DNA of 6,747 nucleotides, from positions 1 to 6,747 of the forward strand of contig DCHL01000021.1 in the NCBI GenBank assembly GCA_002317595.1, written 5' to 3'. A program made the position numbers and the translations under genes. Origin of the DNA: Lachnospiraceae bacterium UBA1753. GTDB lineage: Bacteria; Bacillota; Clostridia; Lachnospirales; Lachnospiraceae. Positions within the stretch are counted from its first letter, which is position 1, and each line of letters starts with the position of its first letter. Below are positions 1 to 6,091 of the stretch, in pieces. The notes beneath the pieces are model-generated. The model had not been told where the DNA came from. It ran no database searches and was given only the letters and a program-made list of their open reading frames with translations.

Positions 1-105
1 CGTAAAATTTCTGGAAGTTCACATATAAGTAAGTGCAAGCGCCAGTGGAGAATAATAGGCAGTAGAAGCGCATGAAGGTCAAACGCAGGAAGTTTAATAC
101 ACAAG
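1..105. other. Left-edge region without a recognisable gene
   Basis: I see no supported gene here. Frame 1 is open from the window edge to a TGA at 73-75 (about 24 codons), so the tail of an upstream gene cannot be excluded, but the translation is not recognisable. A 21-codon ATG frame at 72-137 has no ribosome binding site and runs through the leuB promoter. No terminator with a T-tract and no T-box specifier or antiterminator motif is visible. The only notable element is the CodY-like 15-mer listed separately. Confidence 0.5.
5..19. promoter_or_regulatory. Possible CodY box upstream of leuB
   Basis: The 15-mer AAATTTCTGGAAGTT matches the CodY consensus AATTTTCWGAAAATT at 12 of 15 positions, counted by eye. 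CodY is the branched-chain-amino-acid and GTP-sensing repressor of Firmicutes, and ilv/leu operons are classic targets, so the location is biologically sensible. Against it, the site lies about 120 bases upstream of the inferred start site, 3-mismatch matches are common in AT-rich DNA, and no codY gene is visible here. Confidence 0.3.
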
Positions 106-134
106 TTGAATTTTTTACTCAAATAAGGTATCAT
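106..134 (+). promoter_or_regulatory. Probable sigma-A promoter of leuB
   Basis: TTGAAT at 106-111 (4 of 6 to TTGACA) and TATCAT at 129-134 (5 of 6 to TATAAT) are separated by an optimal 17 bases. Transcription would start near 140-142, giving a leader of about 75 bases before leuB. This is the best promoter-like pair in the upstream region and probably drives leuB-ilvD-ilvB. Its expected start abuts the TATACTC repeat cluster, which suggests regulation at or just after initiation. The assignment is inferred from motif match and position only. Confidence 0.6.
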
Positions 135-143
135 TGATGGGAT

Positions 144-184
144 TATACTCGCAGAGCGAAAACATTATACTCGCTATGAGTATA
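144..184. promoter_or_regulatory. Operator-like repeat cluster at the leuB transcription start
   Basis: A 19-bp dyad at 166-184 has arms TATACTC and GAGTATA around a 5-base centre, GCTAT. An extra copy of the left half with flanks, ATTATACTCGC, occurs at 142-152 and again at 164-174, exactly 22 bases apart (about two helical turns). A small dyad, TCGC-AGA-GCGA, sits at 149-159. The cluster begins at the predicted start site and ends about 30 bases before the leuB ATG. This arrangement suits a dimeric repressor binding a full site plus a half site on the same helix face. The alternative is a short leader-RNA hairpin with a 7-bp stem. I do not recognise the motif. Confidence 0.45.
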
Positions 185-215
185 TCTATTGAAATAATTC
201 AAAGGAGTAGACATT

Positions 216-1298
216 ATGGAATTCAAGATTGGTAGTATTTCAGGCGATGGAATTGGTCCTGAGATAGTCCGCGAGGCAAGGAAGGTCCTCGACACAGTTG
301 CAGCAAAATATGGACACAGTTTTATTTACACTGACATCCTTCTAGGCGGCGCCTCGATTGACGCAACAGGCGTGCCTCTTACAGACGAAGCAATTGCACA
401 GGCTAAGGCTTCCGATGCTGTACTAATGGGTTCCATTGGCGGAAATACAAGTACATCACCATGGTATAAGCTTGAGCCCTCATTAAGACCAGAGGCGGGA
501 CTTCTTAAGATAAGAAAGGCTCTTAATCTTTTTGCAAACCTTAGACCTGCAGTTCTCTATCCTCAGCTTGCAGATGCCTGCCCTCTTAAGGGGGAGCTTA
601 CAGAAGGCGGCTTTGATATGCTTATCATGAGAGAGCTTACAGGCGGTCTCTACTTTGGTGAGAGAAAGACTGTAGAGGAGAACGGTGTAAAGAAGGCGAT
701 TGATACTCTTACATATGATGAGAATGAAATCCGCAGAATTGCAATTAAGGGCTTTGATATTGCAATGAAGAGAAATAAGAAGGTTACTTCTGTTGATAAG
801 GCTAACGTTCTCGATTCCTCAAGACTCTGGAGAGTGGTTGTGGAGGAAGTTGCCAAGGATTACCCAGAGGTTACCCTTGAGCATATGCTGGTTGACAACT
901 GTGCAATGCAGCTTGTAAGGAATCCCAAGCAGTTTGATGTAATCCTTACAGAGAACATGTTCGGCGACATTCTTTCTGATGAGGCATCGATGGTAACAGG
1001 CTCCATCGGAATGCTGGCATCAGCTTCACTCAATGATACAAAGTTTGGTCTCTATGAGCCTTCGCATGGTTCTGCACCTGATATCGCAGGACAGAACATT
1101 GCAAATCCCATTGCGACAATCCTTTCCGCAGCGATGATGCTTCGTTACTCGCTCGACCTTGACAAGGAGGCTGATGCAATCGAGAAGGCTGTGGACGCAG
1201 TGCTTACTGATGGATTCAGGACTGTCGACATCTATAAGGACGGAGATAAGAAGGTCAGCTGCTCAGAGATGGGAGACCTCATTGCAGCAAGGATTTAG
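216..1298 (+). CDS. leuB: 3-isopropylmalate dehydrogenase
   Basis: LeuB catalyses the NAD-dependent oxidative decarboxylation of 3-isopropylmalate to 2-oxoisocaproate, the third step of the leucine branch, in the cytoplasm. At 360 residues it has normal family length. Visible are the N-terminal ISGDGIGPEI (8-17), the substrate-binding arginines R100, R110 and R139, the catalytic Y146 and K195 (VDKANVL), the metal-binding D227, D251 and D255 (MFGDILSDEAS), and the cofactor motif EPSHGSAPDIAG (281-292). Its D289 is the residue that favours NAD over NADP; together with the isopropylmalate-type N-terminal half this argues for LeuB rather than isocitrate dehydrogenase. Tartrate dehydrogenase-like homologues are less likely given the ilvD neighbour. 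The start is supported by AAAGGAG at 201-207, 8 bases upstream of the ATG. It is the first gene of the apparent leuB-ilvD-ilvB unit. Confidence 0.96.
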   Translation: MEFKIGSISGDGIGPEIVREARKVLDTVAAKYGHSFIYTDILLGGASIDATGVPLTDEAIAQAKASDAVLMGSIGGNTSTSPWYKLEPSLRPEAGLLKIRKALNLFANLRPAVLYPQLADACPLKGELTEGGFDMLIMRELTGGLYFGERKTVEENGVKKAIDTLTYDENEIRRIAIKGFDIAMKRNKKVTSVDKANVLDSSRLWRVVVEEVAKDYPEVTLEHMLVDNCAMQLVRNPKQFDVILTENMFGDILSDEASMVTGSIGMLASASLNDTKFGLYEPSHGSAPDIAGQNIANPIATILSAAMMLRYSLDLDKEADAIEKAVDAVLTDGFRTVDIYKDGDKKVSCSEMGDLIAARI

Positions 1299-1362
1299 TA
1301 TATGATTAGCATTTTATTTTAGTAAATTATTGGCAATATAAAATAGTATTAAGGAGAAAAAT
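1299..1362. other. leuB-ilvD spacer, no terminator
   Basis: This is 64 bases of AT-rich DNA with the ilvD ribosome binding site (AAGGAG, 1351-1356, 6 bases before the ATG). An AT-only 7-bp inverted repeat (1311-1317 with 1338-1344) encloses the odd dyad TATTGGCAATA (1328-1338). There is no GC-rich stem followed by T residues, so read-through from leuB into ilvD is expected. Confidence 0.6.
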
Positions 1363-3027
1363 ATGAGATCAGAAAATGCAAAATGTGGCGATGCTCAGGC
1401 ACCCGCTAGATCACTTTTTAACGCACTTGGTTATACAAAGGAAGAGCTTGAGAAGCCCTTAGTTGGTATTGTCTGCTCGTACAATGAGATTGTACCTGGA
1501 CATATGCACCTTGATAAGATTGCTGAGGCAGTAAAGATTGGTGTTGCAATGGCAGGTGGTACACCTGTAATGTTCCCTGCAATTGCTGTATGTGACGGAA
1601 TTGCAATGGGACACATCGGAATGAAGTATTCCCTCGTTACCCGTGACCTTATCGCTGATTCTACAGAGTGTATGGCTCTTGCACATCAGTTTGATGCACT
1701 TGTAATGATTCCTAACTGTGATAAGAACGTTCCTGGTCTTCTCATGGCGGCTGCAAGACTTAATATTCCCACTGTATTTGTATCCGGTGGTCCTATGCTT
1801 GCCGGCCACGTTCAGGGACACAATACATCACTTTCGTCACTCTTCGAAGCAGTTGGTGCTAAGGCCGCTGGTAAGATTACTGCAGAGGAGCTTCTTGAGT
1901 TCGAGGAGTGTGCATGTCCTTCATGTGGATCTTGTTCAGGAATGTACACAGCTAATTCAATGAACTGTCTGACTGAGGCAATCGGTATGGGTCTTCAGGG
2001 CAACGGTACAATTCCTGCCCCTTACTCAGCACGTATCCGTCTTGCAAAGCATGCCGGTATGAAGGTTATGGAACTTCTTGAGAAGGACATCAAGCCTAGG
2101 GATATCATGACAGAGGCAGCATTCATGAACGCTCTTACCTGTGATATGGCACTTGGATGCTCGACAAATACAATGCTTCACCTTCCTGCAATCGCAAGAG
2201 AGGCTGGCGTTGAGCTTAACCTCGACAAGGCGAATGAGATTTCGGCTAAGACTCCTAATCTCTGCCACCTTGCACCAGCAGGTCCTACATATATGGAGCA
2301 GCTCAATGAGGCAGGCGGTGTATATGCTGTCATGAACGAGCTCTCTAAGAAGGGACTTCTCAACCTTGATGGAATCACAGCTACAGGAAAGACTGTGGGC
2401 GAGAATATCAAGGACGTATATAACAAGAATCCTGAGGTTATCAGACCTATTGATAATCCTTACATGGCAACAGGTGGAATCGCTGTACTCAAGGGTAATA
2501 TTGCTCCTCTTGGCGGCGTAGTAAAGCAGTCTGCTGTTGTTCCTGAGATGATGGTTCACGAAGGACCTGCCCGTGTGTTTGACTGCGAGGATGATGCTAT
2601 CGAGGCAATCAAGTCTGGTAAGATTGTTGCTGGTGATGTTGTTGTCATCAGATACGAAGGACCTAAGGGTGGTCCTGGTATGAGAGAGATGCTTAACCCC
2701 ACATCTGCAATTGCAGGTATGGGACTTGGATCATCTGTAGCGCTTATCACAGACGGTCGTTTCTCTGGTGCAAGCCGCGGTGCTTCAATCGGACATATTT
2801 CTCCCGAGGCAGCTCTTGGCGGACCTATTGCATTCATTGAGGAGGGCGACATCATTGCAGTTGATATCCCTAACCACTCACTCAATGTCAAGGTCAGCGA
2901 TGAGGTTCTTGCAGAGCGTAAGGCAGCTTGGCAGCCACGAGAGCCGAAGGTAAAGACTGGTTATCTTGCAAGATACGCTAAGATGGTTACATCAGCTGAC
3001 AGAGGCGCAGTTCTCGAGGTTAAATAG
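1363..3027 (+). CDS. ilvD: Dihydroxy-acid dehydratase
   Basis: IlvD dehydrates 2,3-dihydroxyisovalerate and 2,3-dihydroxy-3-methylvalerate to the keto acids that precede valine/leucine and isoleucine. It is a cytoplasmic Fe-S enzyme of the IlvD/Edd family. The 554 residues match the usual Firmicute length. Both family signatures are present: CDKNVPGLLMA (119-129) and ALITDGRFSGAS (460-471), the latter with the catalytic serine S468. D78 and K121 are at the metal-site positions (K121 is carbamylated in homologues). C119 and C191 (CPSCGSCSGM) are cluster ligands. The position that supplies a third cysteine in [2Fe-2S] homologues is G46 (VPGHMHL), as in the E. coli-type oxygen-sensitive enzyme, which suits an anaerobe. 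Phosphogluconate dehydratase (Edd) is unlikely because of length and BCAA context. The start is fixed by AAGGAG at 1351-1356. Confidence 0.97.
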   Translation: MRSENAKCGDAQAPARSLFNALGYTKEELEKPLVGIVCSYNEIVPGHMHLDKIAEAVKIGVAMAGGTPVMFPAIAVCDGIAMGHIGMKYSLVTRDLIADSTECMALAHQFDALVMIPNCDKNVPGLLMAAARLNIPTVFVSGGPMLAGHVQGHNTSLSSLFEAVGAKAAGKITAEELLEFEECACPSCGSCSGMYTANSMNCLTEAIGMGLQGNGTIPAPYSARIRLAKHAGMKVMELLEKDIKPRDIMTEAAFMNALTCDMALGCSTNTMLHLPAIAREAGVELNLDKANEISAKTPNLCHLAPAGPTYMEQLNEAGGVYAVMNELSKKGLLNLDGITATGKTVGENIKDVYNKNPEVIRPIDNPYMATGGIAVLKGNIAPLGGVVKQSAVVPEMMVHEGPARVFDCEDDAIEAIKSGKIVAGDVVVIRYEGPKGGPGMREMLNPTSAIAGMGLGSSVALITDGRFSGASRGASIGHISPEAALGGPIAFIEEGDIIAVDIPNHSLNVKVSDEVLAERKAAWQPREPKVKTGYLARYAKMVTSADRGAVLEVK

Positions 3028-3028
3028 T

Positions 3029-3060
3029 ATGAATGCAGCTGCGAAGCAGCCTGCGTTCAT
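3029..3060. repeat. Inverted repeat directly after ilvD
   Basis: The arms 3029-3042 and 3046-3060 can pair over 14 positions (one G-U, one bulged C at 3051) around a GAA loop. The stem begins one base after the ilvD stop codon. It is followed by GAGCAAG rather than a T-tract, so it is not a standard intrinsic terminator. It could protect the 3' end of the upstream message, partly block transcription or be an extragenic palindrome. It is the first of three hairpins in this gap. Confidence 0.7.
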
Positions 3061-3072
3061 GAGCAAGTAGCG

Positions 3073-3095
3073 AAGCGGATTGCGAATGCCCGCTT
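3073..3095. repeat. Second inverted repeat of the ilvD-ilvB gap
   Basis: AAGCGG (3073-3078) pairs with CCGCTT (3090-3095) across an 11-base loop. The unit GCGAA occurs at 3041, 3070 and 3082, so hairpins one and two share sequence; GAATGC also recurs (3031 and 3084). This looks like a degenerate interspersed palindromic element, though copies elsewhere in the genome cannot be seen from here. Confidence 0.5.
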
Positions 3096-3103
3096 TAAGA
3101 AAT

Positions 3104-3122
3104 CTGCCAGTATTAATGGCAG
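3104..3122. repeat. Third inverted repeat, upstream of the ilvB ribosome binding site
   Basis: CTGCCA (3104-3109) and TGGCAG (3117-3122) form a perfect 6-bp stem with a 7-base AT-rich loop. It ends 12 bases before the ilvB Shine-Dalgarno AGGAG (3135-3139), so it may space or insulate translation initiation without hiding the ribosome binding site. No T-tract follows closely enough for termination; the T-run at 3143-3148 comes after the Shine-Dalgarno. Confidence 0.5.
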
Positions 3123-3148
3123 GATATATATGATAGGAGATATTTTTT

Positions 3149-4828
3149 ATGCAGCTCACAGGTTCAGAAATAATTGTTGAGTGTCTTAAGGAGCAGGGAG
3201 TTGATACTGTATTCGGTTATCCCGGAGGCACAATCTTAAATGTATATGATGCTCTTTATAAGCATCCAGAGATTTTCCATGTGCTTACAAGCCATGAGCA
3301 GGGTGCATCCCATGCGGCAGATGGTTATGCAAGGGCTACTGGTAAGGTTGGTGTGTGCTTTGCGACTTCGGGTCCTGGAGCAACAAACCTTGTAACTGGT
3401 ATTGCGACAGCTTTTATGGACAGTGTTCCCCTTGTTGCAATTACTGCAAATGTTACACTTCCTATGCTCGGCAAGGATACCTTCCAGGAGGTTGATATTG
3501 CGGGCGTGACAATGCCTATAACAAAGCATGGTTTCATTGTAAAGGACGTAAATATCCTTGCAGACACAATCCGTAAGGCCTTCAAGATCGCATCGACAGG
3601 CCGTCCGGGTCCCGTGCTGGTGGATGTCACAAAGGATGTAACTGCAAATATGTGTGAGTATACACCTGCAGTAATTGAGAAGCCTGCACGCGTGAATGAT
3701 TATAATGATGACGATATCGCAACAGTTGTTGATATGATTGCAAAGGCCAAGAAACCTTTCATCTACCTTGGCGGCGGTGCTGTTATCTCGGGTGCAGCTA
3801 AAGAGGTTGCAGAGTTTGCTGATCTCATTGATGCCCCGGTATGTGATACTCTCATGGGTAAGGGTGCCTTTGATGGCAAGTCAGACAGGTACACTGGCAT
3901 GATTGGTATGCATGGAACCAAGGCCTCGAATCTTGGAGTATCAGAGTGTGATCTTCTTATTGCCCTTGGTGCAAGATTCTCGGACCGCGTGGTTGGAAAT
4001 GCAAGCACATTTGCTTCTAATGCCAAGGTGGTTCACATCGATATTGATGCAGCTGAGATTAATAAGAATATCAGGACTGATGCATCGATTATCGGAGACC
4101 TCAAGTGCATTCTCTTTGACCTGAATGCAAAGATTGTCAAGAAGGATAATTCAGAGTGGATGGCTCATATCAAGGAGCTTAAGGCTAAATTCCCTCTTAA
4201 GTATGACAATTCAGTGCTTTCATGTCCTTACGTTATTGAGACTATCGATAAGGTAACAGAAGGAAAGGCTATTATTACTACAGATGTTGGACAGCATCAG
4301 ATGTGGGCAGCACAGTATTATAAGTATACATCGCCCAGAACCTTCCTTTCATCAGGTGGTCTTGGAACTATGGGATATGGTCTTGGAGCATGTATCGGTG
4401 CCAAGATGGGTCAGCCTGAGAAAATCTGTGTAAACATCGCTGGAGATGGCTGTTTTAGAATGAACCTTAACGAGCTTGCAACCGCAAGCCGTTACAACAT
4501 TCCTATCATTCAGGTTGTAATTAACAACCATGTTCTTGGAATGGTACGTCAGTGGCAGACTCTTTTCTATGGAAAGAGATATTCGAACACTGTTCTTGAT
4601 GATGGTGTTGATTTCTGTAAGGTGGCTGAGGGACTTGGCTGTACAGCAATCCGCGTTACTACCAAGGAAGAGGTTGAGCCTGCAATCAGAAAGGCTATCG
4701 AACTCGGTAAGCCCTGCGTGATTGAGTGCATTATTCCCGAGGATGACAAGGTATTCCCTATGGTATCACCTGGCGGCGCCATCGCGGATGCTTTTGATGC
4801 AGACGACCTTGCAGCAAGAGAAGGCTAA
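3149..4828 (+). CDS. ilvB: Acetolactate synthase (AHAS) large, catalytic subunit
   Basis: IlvB is a thiamine-diphosphate enzyme that condenses two pyruvates to acetolactate, or pyruvate with 2-oxobutyrate to acetohydroxybutyrate, the first common step of Val/Leu/Ile synthesis. At 559 residues it is full length. Order: N-terminal pyrimidine-binding domain with GYPGG (23-27) and catalytic E50 (SHEQGASHAADGYA); SGPGATNLVTG (74-84); central FAD-type domain with GMHGT (253-257) and ARFSDR (275-280); C-terminal pyrophosphate domain with GDG (432-434) and the paired N459-N460 of the Mg/ThDP motif; then MVRQWQTLFYGKRYS. The FAD-domain and MVRQWQ features favour biosynthetic AHAS over the catabolic, FAD-free AlsS. 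No regulatory small subunit (ilvN/ilvH) follows in the window. Several loop residues differ from plant-type AHAS (see findings). The start has AGGAG at 3135-3139, 9 bases upstream. Its stop codon lies within the left arm of an inverted repeat. Confidence 0.96.
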   Translation: MQLTGSEIIVECLKEQGVDTVFGYPGGTILNVYDALYKHPEIFHVLTSHEQGASHAADGYARATGKVGVCFATSGPGATNLVTGIATAFMDSVPLVAITANVTLPMLGKDTFQEVDIAGVTMPITKHGFIVKDVNILADTIRKAFKIASTGRPGPVLVDVTKDVTANMCEYTPAVIEKPARVNDYNDDDIATVVDMIAKAKKPFIYLGGGAVISGAAKEVAEFADLIDAPVCDTLMGKGAFDGKSDRYTGMIGMHGTKASNLGVSECDLLIALGARFSDRVVGNASTFASNAKVVHIDIDAAEINKNIRTDASIIGDLKCILFDLNAKIVKKDNSEWMAHIKELKAKFPLKYDNSVLSCPYVIETIDKVTEGKAIITTDVGQHQMWAAQYYKYTSPRTFLSSGGLGTMGYGLGACIGAKMGQPEKICVNIAGDGCFRMNLNELATASRYNIPIIQVVINNHVLGMVRQWQTLFYGKRYSNTVLDDGVDFCKVAEGLGCTAIRVTTKEEVEPAIRKAIELGKPCVIECIIPEDDKVFPMVSPGGAIADAFDADDLAAREG

Positions 4829-4864
4829 ATGTTCGCCTGGGCAGTCGAGGACTAATTTAGCCTT
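4821..4864. repeat. Perfect 10-bp inverted repeat spanning the ilvB stop codon
   Basis: AAGGCTAAAT (4821-4830) is exactly complementary to ATTTAGCCTT (4855-4864), with 24 bases between. Inside are two small potential hairpins: GC-CTGG-GC (4835-4842) and AGTC-GAG-GACT (4843-4853), so the RNA could form a three-way junction. The left arm includes the last ilvB codons and the stop (4826-4828). The following bases (ACAGCGGG) are not a T-tract, so a classical terminator is not supported; the T-run at 4890-4895 is 25 bases further on. Confidence 0.6.
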
Positions 4865-5006
4865 ACAGCGGGAAAGTTGATATTGATTATTTTTTGCCAT
4901 AGGTATATTCTATGTGTTAGTGCTTTAACTTGCTAAAAAGTAAAAGTGTTATACGGAGCAATTATAAAAAATTACTATTGTTTATTACAAAAAGGAGAGT
5001 AGAAAA
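4865..5006 (+). promoter_or_regulatory. AT-rich serC upstream region, possible promoter
   Basis: This region probably contains the serCA promoter, but no pair stands out. Candidates are TTGATT (4883-4888) with TATATT (4904-4909, 15-base spacing) or with TATTCT (4906-4911, 17-base spacing). TTGCCA (4894-4899) is a good -35 but lacks a good -10 at 17 bases, and TATAAA (4963-4968) lacks a -35. The serC Shine-Dalgarno AAAGGAGA is at 4991-4998. No riboswitch or T-box motif was recognised. Confidence 0.3.
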
Positions 5007-6089
5007 ATGAGCAGAGTGTACAATTTTTCAGCAGGTCCTGCAGTTCTTCCTGAGGAAGTGCTTCAGGAGGCAGCAGCAGAGATGCTTGATTATAAGGGCA
5101 GCGGAATGTCCGTAATGGAGATGAGCCACCGCTCTAAGGTATATGATGAGATTATCAAGGAAGCTGAGGCTGATCTTAGAAAGCTCATGAATATTCCTGA
5201 TAACTATAAGGTTCTCTTTGTTCAGGGTGGAGATTCACTTGTATTTGCAACTGTTCCCATGAACCTTATGAAGAACAAGAAGGCTGGTTATATTATCACA
5301 GGTCAGTGGGCTAAGAAGGCTTTTGCTGAGGCTAAGATTTATGGAGAGGCAGTTGAGCTTGCTTCTTCAGCAGATGAGACTTTTGCATATATCCCTGATT
5401 GCTCAGACCTTCCTATCACTGATGATATGGACTATGTATATATCTGTGAGAACAATACAATCTACGGAACAAAGTTTAAGACACTGCCCAACACAAAGGG
5501 TAAGCTCCTTGTTGCAGACCAGAGCTCATGCTTCCTTTCAGAGCCTGTAGATGTTACAAAGTATGGTCTTATCCACGCTGGTGTTCAGAAGAATGTAGGA
5601 CCTTCTGGTGTACAGGTTATTATCGTTCGCGAGGACCTCGTTACGGATGATGTGCTTCCTTGCACTCCTACAATGATGAAGTATAAGACACATGCTGACA
5701 ATGACAGCCTTTACAATACTCCTCCCTGCTATGGAATCTACATCTGCGGTAAGGTATTCAAGTGGCTTCTCAAGAACGGCGGACTTGAGGGAATTAAGGA
5801 GCTCAACGAGAAGAAGGCAGCTATCCTTTATGATTTCCTTGATCAGTCAAAGCTCTTCAAGGGCACAGTTCGCAAGGAAGACAGATCACTTATGAATGTT
5901 CCCTTCGTAACTGGTGATGCTGACATGGATGCTAAGTTTGTTAAGGAAGCTACAGCAGCAGGTCTTGTTAGCCTTAAGGGCCACAGATCTGTAGGTGGTA
6001 TGAGAGCTTCTATCTACAATGCTATGCCTATCGAGGGTGTTGTTAAGCTTGTTGAGTTTATGAAGAAGTTTGAGGAGGAGAATGCGTAA
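5007..6089 (+). CDS. serC: Phosphoserine aminotransferase
   Basis: SerC is a cytoplasmic PLP enzyme that transfers the amino group of glutamate to 3-phosphohydroxypyruvate, giving O-phosphoserine; the family also acts in pyridoxal phosphate synthesis in some bacteria. The 360 residues are normal length. Seen are NFSAGPAVLP (6-15), H41-R42 of the substrate site, W101 that stacks on PLP, T151, D171 that contacts the pyridine nitrogen, Q194 and the Schiff-base K195 (AGVQKNVGPSG), N237-T238, and the C-terminal GHRSVGGMRAS (326-335) with R327 and R334. One oddity: the phosphate-binding loop reads QGGDS (73-77), with Asp76 where I expect Ala (GGAS/GGAR). The start follows AAAGGAGA at 4991-4998. The 3' end carries the serA ribosome binding site and overlaps the serA start codon, fitting a serCA operon. 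Confidence 0.96.
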   Translation: MSRVYNFSAGPAVLPEEVLQEAAAEMLDYKGSGMSVMEMSHRSKVYDEIIKEAEADLRKLMNIPDNYKVLFVQGGDSLVFATVPMNLMKNKKAGYIITGQWAKKAFAEAKIYGEAVELASSADETFAYIPDCSDLPITDDMDYVYICENNTIYGTKFKTLPNTKGKLLVADQSSCFLSEPVDVTKYGLIHAGVQKNVGPSGVQVIIVREDLVTDDVLPCTPTMMKYKTHADNDSLYNTPPCYGIYICGKVFKWLLKNGGLEGIKELNEKKAAILYDFLDQSKLFKGTVRKEDRSLMNVPFVTGDADMDAKFVKEATAAGLVSLKGHRSVGGMRASIYNAMPIEGVVKLVEFMKKFEEENA

Positions 6090-6091
6090 TG
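6072..6091 (+). promoter_or_regulatory. serA ribosome binding site and TAATG coupling junction
   Basis: GAGGAGGAG (6072-6080), which also encodes part of the acidic serC C-terminus, lies 8 bases before the serA ATG at 6089-6091. That ATG shares its A with the serC TAA stop (6087-6089). The geometry favours re-initiation by the same ribosome, tying SerA output to SerC. The nearby ATG at 6082 is excluded because its frame stops after four codons. Confidence 0.85.

Noticed and set aside
1..73. Minus-strand frame open from an ATG at 73 to the left edge, a possible divergent gene
   Set aside because: Only 24 codons are visible, with no Shine-Dalgarno upstream and no recognisable sequence; too short to call.
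72..137. 21-codon ATG frame upstream of leuB, considered as an attenuation leader peptide
   Set aside because: It has no ribosome binding site, no run of Leu/Ile/Val codons, and it overlaps the predicted -35 and -10 elements, so it would not be in the leuB transcript.
1..215. T-box riboswitch leader for leuB
   Set aside because: No antiterminator core (GGTGG-ACCGCG type) and no terminator stem with T-tract is present, and the leader from the predicted start is only about 75 bases.
1311..1344. ATTTTAT/ATAAAAT inverted repeat between leuB and ilvD, and TTGGCA (1330-1335) as a promoter -35
   Set aside because: The repeat is A/T only and expected by chance in this composition. The -10 for TTGGCA would fall on the ilvD ribosome binding site.
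2026..2559. 177-codon minus-strand frame inside ilvD, and similar antisense frames in ilvD and ilvB
   Set aside because: They lie opposite highly conserved coding sequence, have Cys/Ser/His-rich unfamiliar translations, and are explained by the biased codon use of the sense genes.
3029..3060. Intrinsic terminator after ilvD
   Set aside because: The stem is strong, but the following bases are GAGCAAGTAG with no T-tract, and ilvB in the same pathway follows closely.
4960..4974. Second CodY-like box before serC (AATTATAAAAAATTA)
   Set aside because: It has five mismatches to the consensus in a simple A/T stretch.
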